From positions 3,100,001 through 3,164,000 of the forward strand of contig NZ_CP126247.1 in NCBI RefSeq assembly GCF_030142155.1: a stretch of DNA of 64,000 bases, read 5' to 3'. This DNA is from Arthrobacter sp. zg-Y820. Its GTDB lineage: Bacteria > Actinomycetota > Actinomycetes > Actinomycetales > Micrococcaceae. The position numbers and the translations under genes are program-made. Each line of letters opens with the position of its first letter. The stretch's first letter is position 1. The notes below the pieces were generated by a model, which saw nothing but the letters and a program-made list of their open reading frames with translations, was not told where the DNA came from and made no database searches. Shown here in pieces: positions 1-8,536 of this stretch.

Positions 1-468
1 GACTGCGGCCACGGTGCCGGTGCCGAACGCGTCCAGGACAAATCCCGCCAGCCGCGGTGAGAACACAGCGTCTCCCCCGGCAACCCGGACCACGGCGTCG
101 GAGATCTCCGCTCCCGAAATGGTTTTGGTGACGTAGCCGCGGGCACCGGCGCGGATGACCGTCACCACGTCTTCCGCCGAGTCCGAAACACTGAGTGCCA
201 GGAAACGGGTGCTGCCCAGCAGATCCCGGCAGCCGGCGATCACTTCCGCGCCGCCGCCGCCGACCCCGCCGGGCAGGTGCACATCCAAGAGGACGACGGC
301 GGGGCGGTGGGCGCGGATCGCGGCGATCGCCGACTCCACGGTGTCCGCTTCCGCGACAACCCGCAGTCTGCCGTCCAGGTCCGCTTTCAGCCCGGACCGG
401 AAGATGGCGTGGTCATCAACGACTACAACATTGATGCCTTCGCCGGTGATGGTGGTGGTGCTTGTCAT
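1..468 (-). CDS. NarL/FixJ-family response regulator (C-terminus outside window)
   Basis: Read from ATG at 468, 156 codons are visible. The N-terminus NVVVVDDHAIFRSGLKADL carries the acidic pair of a receiver domain, followed by the likely phosphoacceptor Asp near residue 62 (LLDVHLPGG), a Ser near 93-95 and the conserved Lys near 115 (ARGYVTK). A LuxR-type helix-turn-helix is expected beyond the window edge but is not visible. The start overlaps the stop of the upstream histidine-kinase remnant by ATGA, the usual coupling of a two-component pair. Because the partner kinase is truncated here, this regulator may lack its cognate sensor. The family assignment is firm; the target genes are unknown. 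Confidence 0.85.
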   Translation of the reverse strand, partial: MTSTTTITGEGINVVVVDDHAIFRSGLKADLDGRLRVVAEADTVESAIAAIRAHRPAVVLLDVHLPGGVGGGGAEVIAGCRDLLGSTRFLALSVSDSAEDVVTVIRAGARGYVTKTISGAEISDAVVRVAGGDAVFSPRLAGFVLDAFGTGTVAAV

Positions 469-851
469 GGATGCTCCGATGCCTGGTTGGTGTTGGTGCC
501 CGCTTCCGCCCCGGGCCGGGACAGCGGCAGCGCCAGCCGCACTTCCGTCCCCTCCGGTCCGCTGCGGATGAGGGCGGTGCCCCCGTTGCGCCTCATGCGT
601 CCCACAATGGACTCACGCACGCCGAGCCGGTCCGGGGGCACTGCGTCCGGATCAAAACCTGTCCCGCGGTCGCGGATGAAAACCTCGGCGCGGTCCGCCG
701 TGCACTCCACATAGACGGAGACCGGTCCGCCCGCGTGCTGTGCTGCGTTAACAAGCGCGGCCCGGGCGGCCTGGGTCAAAGCTTCAGTGGCAGCGTCCAG
801 CGGCGCATCCCCCACCGTCACCACCTCCACCGGATATCCGTATTCGTCCGC
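465..851 (-). pseudogene. Sensor histidine kinase, C-terminal ATPase fragment only
   Basis: Only the end of a NarX-type kinase remains. The N-box (ALVNAAQHAG), G1-like motif (DRGTGFDPD) and G2-like segment (DRLGVRESIVGRM) of the HATPase domain are intact. The frame can be followed upstream only to about SADEYGYPVEVVTVGD, after which it meets a stop (TGA) within sequence that reads as another protein on the opposite strand. The PspC/membrane region, dimerisation helix and phosphorylated His expected in a kinase of about 370-430 residues are absent. The end is coupled to the response regulator by ATGA. A GTG at 830 could still start a 121-residue ATPase-only protein, but this is more likely a broken gene. 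A misassembly is the main alternative. Confidence 0.75.
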
Positions 852-1051
852 GGACCAGCACCATAGTGTGGGGCCTGCTCCTCACGGTCACCGGCGTCCT
901 GGTCCTGGCCTGGCTGCTAACCGACATAGCGTTCGACCCGCTGGTCGTCCTGCTCGGGCTGACGCTCGGCACCGGCGCAGCCCTGCTCGTCGGCGGCGCG
1001 GTCAGCGCCTACGGGGGACGGAACAGCGGACGAAACAGCGGAGCGCAGTAA
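842..1051 (+). pseudogene. PspC-family membrane protein, C-terminal fragment
   Basis: The frame reads RIRPRTSTIVWGLLLTVTG and continues through two hydrophobic segments to a TAA at 1049-1051, typical of the C-terminal membrane part of long actinobacterial PspC-domain proteins that lie divergent to a PspC-type histidine kinase. No N-terminal PspC domain or plausible native start precedes it: upstream the frame runs into antisense sequence of the kinase fragment. A GTG at 866 could give a 61-residue peptide. It is read here as a truncated gene whose 5' part was lost together with that of the kinase. Confidence 0.65.
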
Positions 1052-1110
1052 CTTTTTCACCCCGGGCGGAACCGCCCTCCAACTTCGATTCGAAGAGGCA
1101 AGCTGAAACC

Positions 1111-1350
1111 ATGAACCGATTCTTTAGCATTCTGCATTCCTCCCCCGTCCGCAGGACCAACGGCTGGGCAGGCGGCGTTTGCGCCGGCGTCGCCCAGCAC
1201 TTCGGCTGGGATGTCGCCGTGGTCCGGATAGCCGTCCTGCTCAGCTTCCTCCTGCCGTTTGTGGGTGTCTGGACCTACCTCGCCGCCTGGCTGCTGCTGC
1301 CGAAGACCGACGGCAGCATTGCCCTGGAACGCCTGATCAACAGGCGCTAG
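1111..1350 (+). CDS. Small PspC-domain membrane protein
   Basis: This 79-residue protein consists almost entirely of a PspC domain: a short basic N-terminus, the signature GWAGGVCAGVAQHFGW, then a hydrophobic helix and a second hydrophobic stretch ending in WLLLP. PspC proteins are membrane partners of phage-shock-type envelope stress responses; in actinobacteria short stand-alone copies are common and their exact role is not settled. The ATG follows the truncated PspC-like gene by 59 bp, so it probably belonged to the same locus and appears intact. No catalytic function is expected. Confidence 0.85.
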   Translation: MNRFFSILHSSPVRRTNGWAGGVCAGVAQHFGWDVAVVRIAVLLSFLLPFVGVWTYLAAWLLLPKTDGSIALERLINRR

Positions 1351-1468
1351 CTGCCCATTCCCGGCTCCGCGGCTCCGCAGAGCACCGTCCTGCAGTGGCC
1401 GGCGGGCGGGGGTGGCTAGAATCGAGGCTGAGGATCCACCAGCCCCGCAACGGAACCAGAGGTTAATC

Positions 1469-2497
1469 ATGAAGATCGGCATCCTAACCAGTGGGGGCGA
1501 CTGCCCCGGACTCAACGCAGTCATCCGCGGAGCCGTCCTGAAGGGGATCAAGATCCATGGTCAGGAGTTCGTTGGGTTCCTGGACGGCTGGCGCGGCGTG
1601 GTCGACGGCGACATCATCGATCTGCCCCGCGCCAGTGTCCGCGGCATTTCCAAGCAGGGCGGAACCATTCTGGGAACCTCCCGGACCAATCCCTTCGATG
1701 GCCCCAACGGCGGTCCGGAGAAGATCAAGGCGACAATGGACCGGTTGGGAATCGACGCGATCATCGCGATCGGCGGCGAAGGCACCCTCGCAGCGGCGCA
1801 GCGGCTCACCGATGCCGGCCTGAACATTGTCGGCGTGCCCAAGACTGTGGACAACGATCTGGATGCCACCGATTACACCTTCGGTTTTGATACCGCCGTG
1901 CAGATCGCCACCGAGGCGATCGACCGGCTGCGGACCACCGGTGAATCCCACCACCGCTGCATGGTGGCCGAGGTCATGGGCCGCCACGTGGGCTGGATAG
2001 CACTGCACTCGGGGATGGCAGCCGGCGCCCACGCCATCCTGATCCCGGAGAACCCGCAGAGCCTGGACCAGATCGCCGAATGGGTCACTCAGGCCCGTGA
2101 CCGCGGCCGTGCACCGCTCGTTGTCGTCGCCGAAGGATTCGTGACCACCGACATGGAATCCCCGCACTCCGAACGCGGCCTGGATGCCTTCGGCCGGCCG
2201 CGGCTGGGCGGCATCGGCGAACTGCTTGCCCCGGAAATCGAAGCCCGAACCGGGATCGAGACCCGCGCCACGGTGCTGGGACACATCCAGCGCGGCGGAG
2301 TTCCGACGGCGTATGACCGCGTGCTGGCCACCCGACTGGGCATGGCCGCCATCGACTCCGTCATCGACAAGCTCTGGGGCACCATGGTGGCCCTGAACGG
2401 CACCGACATCGTCCACGTGGGCTTTGAGAAGGCGCTGGACAACCTGAAAACGGTCCCCAAACACCGCTACGACGAAGCCTCCATCCTCTTCGGCTGA
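1469..2497 (+). CDS. pfkA: 6-phosphofructokinase, ATP type, group III
   Basis: 342 residues. It phosphorylates fructose 6-phosphate to the 1,6-bisphosphate in glycolysis (cytosol). Motifs: GGDCPGLNAVIRG near the N-terminus (nucleotide binding), IAIGGEGTLAAA near residue 100, PKTVDNDL with the catalytic Asp, and MGRHVGW for substrate binding. The Gly in GGEGT, where pyrophosphate-dependent enzymes have Asp, points to ATP as phosphoryl donor, while the Lys of PKTVDNDL marks the actinobacterial group III lineage. ATG 1469 is chosen because the family begins MKIGILTSGGD; the frame is open further upstream to a GTG at 1412 but lacks family similarity there. It appears to be transcribed singly. Confidence 0.95.
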   Translation: MKIGILTSGGDCPGLNAVIRGAVLKGIKIHGQEFVGFLDGWRGVVDGDIIDLPRASVRGISKQGGTILGTSRTNPFDGPNGGPEKIKATMDRLGIDAIIAIGGEGTLAAAQRLTDAGLNIVGVPKTVDNDLDATDYTFGFDTAVQIATEAIDRLRTTGESHHRCMVAEVMGRHVGWIALHSGMAAGAHAILIPENPQSLDQIAEWVTQARDRGRAPLVVVAEGFVTTDMESPHSERGLDAFGRPRLGGIGELLAPEIEARTGIETRATVLGHIQRGGVPTAYDRVLATRLGMAAIDSVIDKLWGTMVALNGTDIVHVGFEKALDNLKTVPKHRYDEASILFG

Positions 2498-2537
2498 CTT
2501 CGCGGGCCGGGGAGCGCTCCGGTGTAGTTTGGAACGT

Positions 2538-3257
2538 ATGAACTTGGATCCGGGAACGATTGCGATCATCCAGCTCGCCTGGTCCCGCCGCCTCGGCCTG
2601 GCCGATGATGCGCTTGCCGAAACCGGGAGAGGCAGCCGCATTTACAGTGTGCAGGAACAGTCGCGGCGGGTGTCCTTTGTGCGGCTGTTCGGCCGGGAGG
2701 TGTTCTGCGGGCCCGAGTGGGCGGCGGACCGCGCCCGCGGCAAGAGCACCGAGGAGCTCAGCCGGCACACCGCGCTCGCCAGCCTCTCGATGGAGTACGG
2801 CGGGCGTACCGTCGGCTCGGAGCGCCTTTGTTTCGCCGATTCCTTCCCCGGGCCGGTGGAGCCTGCCGACGAAGTCGCGGTGGCCGAGGACCAGGCGCTC
2901 GCGGTGCAGCTGGAGCGCCGGTGCCCGCCCGACGACGTCGCTGCAGCCGGCTTGTCCGGCAAGGAAACGCTGTTCATCGTGGTGGATGACAGCGCTGAGG
3001 AACCGGTGCCGCTGGCCGGAGCCGGTTACAGCATCCGGGACGGGATACTCGCGGACATCAGTACGCTCACCGCGCCGGACGCGAGGCGCCGGGGCCTGGG
3101 ACGCTACGCCACCTCAGTCGCAGTCGAAGAGGCCATGGCGGAAGGCCTGATTCCGCAGTACCGGGCACCGCTGGACAACATTGGCGCTGCCAGGACCGCT
3201 GCCGGCGCCGGATTTGTCGCCGCCGGCATCCGTTCCGAGGTCCAGCTCTCCGCCTAG
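2538..3257 (+). CDS. GNAT-family N-acetyltransferase
   Basis: 239 residues. The C-terminal half has the acetyl-CoA binding region of GNAT enzymes: a beta strand ADISTLTAP followed by DARRRGLGRYATSVAVEEA (motif A, R-x-x-G-x-G/A type), then a closing segment PLDNIGAARTAAGAGF. The N-terminal 120 residues are not readily assigned and probably form a second, degenerate GNAT-like or substrate-recognition domain. The ATG at 2538 is preferred over an in-frame TTG at 2529. The substrate cannot be told from sequence. The gene lies 40 bp after pfkA in the same direction but with no evident functional link. Confidence 0.75.
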   Translation: MNLDPGTIAIIQLAWSRRLGLADDALAETGRGSRIYSVQEQSRRVSFVRLFGREVFCGPEWAADRARGKSTEELSRHTALASLSMEYGGRTVGSERLCFADSFPGPVEPADEVAVAEDQALAVQLERRCPPDDVAAAGLSGKETLFIVVDDSAEEPVPLAGAGYSIRDGILADISTLTAPDARRRGLGRYATSVAVEEAMAEGLIPQYRAPLDNIGAARTAAGAGFVAAGIRSEVQLSA

Positions 3258-3275
3258 GCGCCGCCCCGGCCGGGG

Positions 3276-3677
3276 TTATGGCAGCAGATCCAGCATTTCC
3301 TGCCGCTTGAAGAAGCCTGCCGTATCACGTGCACTGGGTGAGCCGGCGTCCGGGTCCGCTCCGCCTTCCAGCAGGATGCGGAAGATCCCGGTGTAGCCCT
3401 TGAATACAGCACCCGCCAGCGGGGTCTGGCCCCGGTCATTCTGCGTATTCACATCGGCGCCCCGTTCCACCAGCAGGGCAGTCAGGTTCTCGTGGCCATG
3501 GTAGGACGCCAGCATCACCAGGGTGTCACCGGAGCCGTTGGTGAGATTCACCGGCACGCCGGCGTCCAGAAAACTCCGGATCCCGTCCGTATCGCCGGCC
3601 CGCGCAGCGTCGAACACCAGACCCGCCAGTTCAATGATGTCGTCGTCAATCTCTGGACGGGGTTCCGGGGTCATCAT
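3276..3677 (-). CDS. Ankyrin-repeat protein
   Basis: 133 residues, made of an N-terminal helix and about three ankyrin repeats. Repeat signatures visible: DAARAGDTDGIRSFLDAGVP, then GDTLVMLASYHGHENLTALL followed by ERGADVNTQNDRGQTPLAGAV, and a last repeat ending LLEGGADPDAGSPSARDTAG. Such short soluble ankyrin proteins act as protein-binding modules; in other bacteria they often sit beside catalase genes, but here the catalase is 42 kb away. There is no signal peptide. It converges on the GNAT gene and its partner is unknown. Confidence 0.88.
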   Translation of the reverse strand: MMTPEPRPEIDDDIIELAGLVFDAARAGDTDGIRSFLDAGVPVNLTNGSGDTLVMLASYHGHENLTALLVERGADVNTQNDRGQTPLAGAVFKGYTGIFRILLEGGADPDAGSPSARDTAGFFKRQEMLDLLP

Positions 3678-3729
3678 GGATCTCCTCTGAAGGGTGTGTT
3701 GGTCTGACGTCTTTTGCCGCTGGATGCGG

Positions 3730-4821
3730 CTATGCCCGTGGCGGGCGAAGGAAGCCGCCGGCCCGGCCGACGACCTGCCCGGCGTCGGGCGCCACGATGA
3801 TCTCCTGTGCGGCGGCGTAGGGCTCGCCGCCGTCGTTCACCATCAGCGGGGCGGCAGGATCCGCTGACCGCTTCACCACGGCCAACGCCACCGCGCCCAT
3901 CTCATAGTGCTGGGCCACTGAGGTCACAGTGCCCACCTTCCGCTCCCCCAGCAGCACTTCGCTGCCGGGCGCCGGCAGGGTGTGCTGGGAGCCGTCCAGC
4001 TGCAGGAACACGAGGCGGCGCGGCGGGTGGCCAAGGTTGTGCACCCGGGCCACGGTCTCCTGGCCCTTGTAGCAGCCCTTGGCCAGGTGCACCGCAGTCC
4101 GGATCAGGTCCAGCTCGTGCGGAATCGTCTTGTCGTCGGTCTCGGCGCCGAGCCGCGGGCGCCACGCGGCTATCCGCAGGGCCTCGGAAGCCATGGTGCC
4201 GGCCAGCGTGCGGCCGGAGGCCTCCACGGCCTGTTCCAGCTCGGCGGCAGGAATCAGGTACTCGTGCCAGGGGCGGTCGCGGCCGGGATGGGCATCCTCC
4301 GGCACCCCGGTATAGGCAAAGCCTCCGGGCCCGATGTTCGGCCAAGGATCAGTCCAGCACAGGTACTGCTCCCACGCCGGGACCGGTGCCACCGAGGCTG
4401 CCACGGCCCACTCGGCGCTGGCATCCGCCACTTCCACCCGAAGCATGAACTTCATCCGTTCGAGCCAGGCGGACAGGACCGGAGCTTCCGCCGCTTCCAC
4501 GATCAGCCAGGCGGTGTCACCGTCGTCGAGGATCCGGGCGTCATGCTCGATCCGTCCCTGGACGCTCAGCAGCAACAGTTCCGAGCTCATTCCGGGCTGC
4601 AGGCTGCTGACGTGCTGCGAGGAGAGCGTGTTCAGCCAGCTCAGCCGGTCCGGGCCGCTGACGGTGACCACTCCGCGGTGGGACAGGTCGACGACGGCGT
4701 TGCCGCGGGCCAGTTCCCGCTGTTCGCGCAGGGGGTCGCCGTAGTGTGCGGCGACGCCGGCATCCAGGCCGCCGGCTTCCACCGCACCGTGGCGGGACAG
4801 GAGGGGGCTTCGATAAGTCAT
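3730..4821 (-). CDS. ygfZ: YgfZ/GcvT-type folate-binding protein (Fe-S cluster maintenance)
   Basis: 363 residues. YgfZ proteins bind tetrahydrofolate and help assemble or repair iron-sulfur clusters. The diagnostic motif KGCYKGQETVARVHNLG, with its conserved Cys, is near residue 250; the N-terminal part (VVDLSHRGVVTVSGPDRLSW) matches the GcvT-like fold. ATG at 4821 gives the family start (MTYRSPLLSRHGAVE); the 28-codon upstream extension has no similarity and is rejected. The gene lies 52 bp downstream of the nitrobindin-like gene on the same strand, so the two may be co-transcribed. Confidence 0.93.
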   Translation of the reverse strand: MTYRSPLLSRHGAVEAGGLDAGVAAHYGDPLREQRELARGNAVVDLSHRGVVTVSGPDRLSWLNTLSSQHVSSLQPGMSSELLLLSVQGRIEHDARILDDGDTAWLIVEAAEAPVLSAWLERMKFMLRVEVADASAEWAVAASVAPVPAWEQYLCWTDPWPNIGPGGFAYTGVPEDAHPGRDRPWHEYLIPAAELEQAVEASGRTLAGTMASEALRIAAWRPRLGAETDDKTIPHELDLIRTAVHLAKGCYKGQETVARVHNLGHPPRRLVFLQLDGSQHTLPAPGSEVLLGERKVGTVTSVAQHYEMGAVALAVVKRSADPAAPLMVNDGGEPYAAAQEIIVAPDAGQVVGRAGGFLRPPRA

Positions 4822-4873
4822 AACGGGTGCAACGTCCTTGCGGGTGCGGCTATTCCGCCGGGCAAAAGGTGTC

Positions 4874-5473
4874 TCAGGAGTTTTTCTTGAGGATGGCGGA
4901 CGCATGGGCCGTCAGGGCGTTGCCGCCTTCGGCCACGTCCCAGCGCCAGTACAGGTCCCCGTTGACCAGCCCGAAGATGCGCGTGGCGGCTGTGTATTCC
5001 TTGGAATTCACGCCGCGCATCACCATGTCGGTGGTCAGAGAGATCTGCGGGCCCTTGATTTGGCCGTAGTACAGCTCAGCGATGCCGCCGGGATGGACGA
5101 TGGTGGCCGTGATGTCGAAGCCGCCGGTGTCGTTGCGGAGTTTTTCAACCTCGTCGGCGCTGCGCAGGGCCGGGACGATGTCCGCGGGGGTGAGCCCGGG
5201 GCCGCCGTCGGCGTCGTTCAGCGGGCGGTCCAGCGCCCAGAAGCCGGTCTCGACCGCGAGTGGCCGCAGAACGGTGCCTTCCTCGTCGGTGAGCCAGCTT
5301 TCGGCCTCATACTTCAGGTACGGCAGGCCGTTCTGACTGAAGGTGACACGCTGCGAGAAGTACTCGGAGTCTGCCTCGCCCTCCCCGAGCCGGCCGGAGC
5401 CTTCCCAGGTGCCAAGCAGCCAGGACAACGGCACGAGCTCAGGGGTCAGATCGGTGGGAATCTCCATGGGCAT
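4874..5473 (-). CDS. Nitrobindin-like FABP-family heme protein
   Basis: 199 residues. The sequence starts with the THAP4/nitrobindin signature PLSWLLGTWEGSGRL, where the Trp-Glu-Gly turn opens a beta barrel, and closes with GDLYWRWDVAEGG...LTAHASAIL, the C-terminal strand containing the His that ligates ferric heme in family members. Characterised relatives bind heme and react with nitric oxide or peroxynitrite. There is no signal peptide. The neighbour downstream is ygfZ (Fe-S maintenance), which fits a role in protecting against reactive nitrogen or oxygen, though that link is inference. Confidence 0.85.
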   Translation of the reverse strand: MPMEIPTDLTPELVPLSWLLGTWEGSGRLGEGEADSEYFSQRVTFSQNGLPYLKYEAESWLTDEEGTVLRPLAVETGFWALDRPLNDADGGPGLTPADIVPALRSADEVEKLRNDTGGFDITATIVHPGGIAELYYGQIKGPQISLTTDMVMRGVNSKEYTAATRIFGLVNGDLYWRWDVAEGGNALTAHASAILKKNS

Positions 5474-5506
5474 GGCGCTGACCTGTTCCTTCGGGTTGCT
5501 GAGAGG

Positions 5507-5623
5507 TTACTTCTGCCCTTTATACAGGCGGCTGACGACTAGGCCGGCGAATGCTGCCATGCCGACGCCGGTGATGCCGAGCAGAACGAGAAAGAAGATT
5601 TCGAGGGCTAAGAGCGGATCCAT
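5507..5623 (-). CDS. Small single-pass membrane protein (38 aa)
   Basis: ATG at 5623 opens a 38-codon frame: a short MDPLLALE head, one hydrophobic helix (IFFLVLLGITGVGMAAFAGL) and a basic tail RLYKGQK ending at TAA. Codon use is that of a coding frame with G/C at most third positions. It lies just upstream of the nitrobindin-like gene on the same strand, with 33 bp between them, suggesting a two-gene unit. Tiny membrane proteins at this position are easily missed by gene callers. Function unknown. Confidence 0.65.
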   Translation of the reverse strand: MDPLLALEIFFLVLLGITGVGMAAFAGLVVSRLYKGQK

Positions 5624-5745
5624 AGCTACATCCTAACCCGCAGCCGCGGGCGTTTCCTTCCATGACATCCCGGTGGCATCCCGCATGACATCTCCCATGA
5701 CATCCCCGTGCCGGGAAACCGGAACGCGCGGCAATCCGGCAGGGG

Positions 5746-6492
5746 TCAGGGTACGAGGAGCCGGGCCAGGAAATACACCACGGAGCCCAGCGCGAGAATC
5801 GGCGCCAGGGCCAGGGCGAGCCGGCCCCGGCGGGTGGTGATGTCGCGGGAGAGGACCAGCCGGCGCACTGCCATGATCACGGCGGCGCCCACGGCACCCA
5901 TCAGGGCTGCTGACAACGCGGGAACATCGGCCTCGGGCTGCAGGACCCCGGCCAGCGCCCCGGCGAGGGCGCCCGCGGCGACGCCCAGCGGTGCTGCGAT
6001 CCGGTCCGGCACTGGAATAAGGCTGGCGGCCAGGGCCGCCACGATGCCGGCGGCCGCCATGGTCAGGCCCGCCGGACTGCCGTCGGTACCGGCCAGCCGG
6101 TCCGCTGCAACCCAGCCGGACCCCATCACGGCCAGGAGCACACCGGCGATGTTGCCGATGGTCGATTCCAGCCGGTGGGCCTGGCCGGTGCCTCGCAGCA
6201 GCTGAATGAGGAAGATCGCGCCCACGCCCACGGCGGCGATTCCGGGCAGCCAGGTCAGCAGGGCAGCAGCCGGGGCAACAAACGCCGCAGCGCAGGCCCC
6301 TGCGCCGGCCAGCGCCAGCACGGCGCCCTGGGTTTTTTTCGCCGGCACATCCAGCAGGTGCGGCCAGCCGATGCCCATGACAACTGCCAGAAGGCCGGTC
6401 ATCACCGCAACGGCCGCCACCGACCAGTACGAAGCACCTACGATGCCAATGAGGGCTGCTCCCGCAAGCACCGCTACGCTCCAAAGTTTCAC
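5746..6492 (-). CDS. Polytopic membrane protein, function unknown
   Basis: 248 residues, almost entirely hydrophobic with about seven to eight membrane segments separated by very short loops; the longest polar stretch is around residues 210-222 ([15 protein letters not shown]). It is rich in Ala, Gly and Val with no charged catalytic motif. It is divergent from the GlnR-type gene, whose start is 143 bp away, so the shared region may hold both promoters. No family was recognised with confidence; a transporter or a structural membrane role are both possible. Confidence 0.75.
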   Translation of the reverse strand: MKLWSVAVLAGAALIGIVGASYWSVAAVAVMTGLLAVVMGIGWPHLLDVPAKKTQGAVLALAGAGACAAAFVAPAAALLTWLPGIAAVGVGAIFLIQLLRGTGQAHRLESTIGNIAGVLLAVMGSGWVAADRLAGTDGSPAGLTMAAAGIVAALAASLIPVPDRIAAPLGVAAGALAGALAGVLQPEADVPALSAALMGAVGAAVIMAVRRLVLSRDITTRRGRLALALAPILALGSVVYFLARLLVP

Positions 6493-6635
6493 TTAAGCCA
6501 TCCTGCCTTATTACGCCGCGCAGAAGAAAGCTACAGGCCGGGCGTTCCCGCATGGTTATACTTTCAACACCTTCGCCTCCTGCGGATGCGGTCAAGCTTG
6601 TGCCCAACGATGTGCGCCCAACTTTCGGAGGATCC

Positions 6636-7346
6636 ATGTCGCACATTCTGCTCCTGACCAACAGTCCGGGCCCCTCAGTGGATGTCCTGCCTGCCCTCGG
6701 GCTGTTGAACCACAAGGTCCAGGTTGTTCCCGCCGAGCCCACGGCGCTGCTGGAAACCGATCCCAGCGACGTGGTCCTGGTTGACGCCCGCAAGGACCTG
6801 GTCGGTGCCCGGTCCCTGACCCAGCTGCTGAAGGCCACCGGCCTCGACACTCCCCTGATCCTTATTCTGACCGAGGGCGGAATGGCCGCCGTGGCGGCGA
6901 ACTGGCTCGCCGACGACGTCATCCTCGACACGGCCGGGCCCGCCGAGCTGGAAGCCCGGCTCCGGCTGATGGCGGCCCGGGTCCACTCCACGTCCGAGGC
7001 TGCCAGCACCGAAATCCGCGCCTCCGGCGTCGTGATCGACGAGGCCAGCTACACCGCACGGGTGAACGGCACGGCGCTCAACCTGACCTACAAGGAATTC
7101 GAGCTCCTGAAGTACCTGGCGCAGCATCCCGGCAGGGTTTTCACCCGTGACCAGCTGCTGCACGAGGTCTGGGGCTACGACTATTACGGCGGCACCCGGA
7201 CCGTGGACGTCCACGTGCGGCGGCTGCGCGCCAAGCTGGGCACGGACCACGAGAACCTCATCGGCACCGTCCGCAACGTCGGATACCGGTTCACCCGCTC
7301 CCGCCTGGCCGAGGACCCGGCACCCGCAGCGAGCCAGGACGCCTGA
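6636..7346 (+). CDS. glnR: GlnR-type winged-helix regulator (OmpR family, nitrogen control)
   Basis: 236 residues. The C-terminal half is an OmpR/PhoB winged helix: [38 protein letters not shown] and [13 protein letters not shown], finishing with [11 protein letters not shown]. The N-terminal receiver-like domain is atypical, with a single Asp in [10 protein letters not shown] and no acidic pair, as in actinobacterial GlnR, an orphan regulator that works without phosphorylation. ATG 6636 is set by a strong GGAGGA 4 bases upstream and by the family start; the longer frame from 6552 is rejected. In mycobacteria glnR sits directly before mshD, exactly as here. It would control nitrogen assimilation genes such as the ammonium transporter at 34.2 kb. 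Confidence 0.88.
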   Translation: MSHILLLTNSPGPSVDVLPALGLLNHKVQVVPAEPTALLETDPSDVVLVDARKDLVGARSLTQLLKATGLDTPLILILTEGGMAAVAANWLADDVILDTAGPAELEARLRLMAARVHSTSEAASTEIRASGVVIDEASYTARVNGTALNLTYKEFELLKYLAQHPGRVFTRDQLLHEVWGYDYYGGTRTVDVHVRRLRAKLGTDHENLIGTVRNVGYRFTRSRLAEDPAPAASQDA

Positions 7347-7457
7347 CCCCTCCGTCCCCGCGATGCCCGTCCCCCGCGACACCCGAGGTCCGGACGGGCC
7401 GCGGCCGCTTTGAGCCGTCCGGGTTGCCCGCCGGCCTCCGGGCGTTAGGCTTCTTCA

Positions 7458-8441
7458 ATGAGAGACGAACGAGTATTGCCCTGGACCGTCACCCTCACCA
7501 AGGGAACGCCCGATCCGGAACTCCTGGCCCAGATCCGTGAGCTCGCCTCCGCCGCCAACGACGCCGACGGCAATCCACCGCTCTCGGAGCAGACACTCGT
7601 TGATCTTCGTTCCGCCGAAACGGATCCCGGCTCGCTGTTGGTTTTTGCCACCGTCGCCGAGGACGAGTCCCCGGCGGCCTCGGCCGCGAAGGCCCTGGCC
7701 GGCGTCGCCGTGCTGATCCGCGGACGGGACGGAGAACCCGGCGTCCTGGAGCTGGTGGTTCATCCCGCATACCGGAGCAAGGGAGTGGGCGCCGCCCTGG
7801 CAGCCGCGGTGCAGGAACAGGTGGGCGAAGGCTCGTTCCCCGCGCCCCAGGCGTGGTCGCACGGCAACCATGAAGCCGCCGTCGAACTCGCGCAGCGCTT
7901 CGGCTACCGCCCCGTGCGCGAGCTCCTGCGCCTGCGCCTGACCCACGGCGGCGAGGCTGCCGCCCTGCCCCCGGCCGACCTGCCAGACGGCGTGTCGCTG
8001 CGGTCCTTCCGGCCGGGCACCGACGAAGACGCCTGGCTCGCCGCCAACGCTGCGGCATTTGCGCACCACCCCGAGCAGGGCGGCATGACGCGCGCCGACC
8101 TGCAGGCGCGGATGGCGGAAGACTGGTTCGATCCGGAAGGCTTCCTCCTGGCGGTCCGCGATGACGACGGCGCGATCCTCGGCTTCCACTGGACCAAGGT
8201 CCATCCCGGCGCGGGCGGCCATCCGCCGATCGGCGAGGTGTACGTGGTCGGCGTCGTTCCCGCCGCCCAGGGCATGGGACTGGGCAAGACCCTGACCGTC
8301 GCGGGCATCCGGCATCTTCAGGACGCCGGGCTGCAGGCAATCATGCTCTACGTGGATGCCGACAACGAAGCCGCCATGGCGCTCTACAAGAGGCTGGGGT
8401 TCGTCCGCTGGGACACCGACGTGATGTACGCGGCCGGATGA
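7458..8441 (+). CDS. mshD: Mycothiol synthase MshD
   Basis: 327 residues. It acetylates the cysteinyl amine of Cys-GlcN-Ins with acetyl-CoA, the last step of mycothiol synthesis. Two tandem GNAT domains are seen: the first with LELVVHPAYRSKGVGAALA (residues about 95-115), the second, active one with GEVYVVGVVPAAQGMGLGKT and LYVDADNEAAMALYKRLGF near the C-terminus. Length and the two-domain layout fit MshD. It follows glnR in the same direction by 111 bp, the conserved mycobacterial order. Presence of this gene shows the organism makes mycothiol as its main thiol. Confidence 0.94.
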   Translation: MRDERVLPWTVTLTKGTPDPELLAQIRELASAANDADGNPPLSEQTLVDLRSAETDPGSLLVFATVAEDESPAASAAKALAGVAVLIRGRDGEPGVLELVVHPAYRSKGVGAALAAAVQEQVGEGSFPAPQAWSHGNHEAAVELAQRFGYRPVRELLRLRLTHGGEAAALPPADLPDGVSLRSFRPGTDEDAWLAANAAAFAHHPEQGGMTRADLQARMAEDWFDPEGFLLAVRDDDGAILGFHWTKVHPGAGGHPPIGEVYVVGVVPAAQGMGLGKTLTVAGIRHLQDAGLQAIMLYVDADNEAAMALYKRLGFVRWDTDVMYAAG

Positions 8442-8536
8442 GCCGGAACAGCTTGTAATGTTGATTCGACGGCTGTGTCCGCCGGGGAACCCCGGGAGCA
8501 CGGTCCGAACCGCCGCCAGTACTGCAGGGAGAGACC

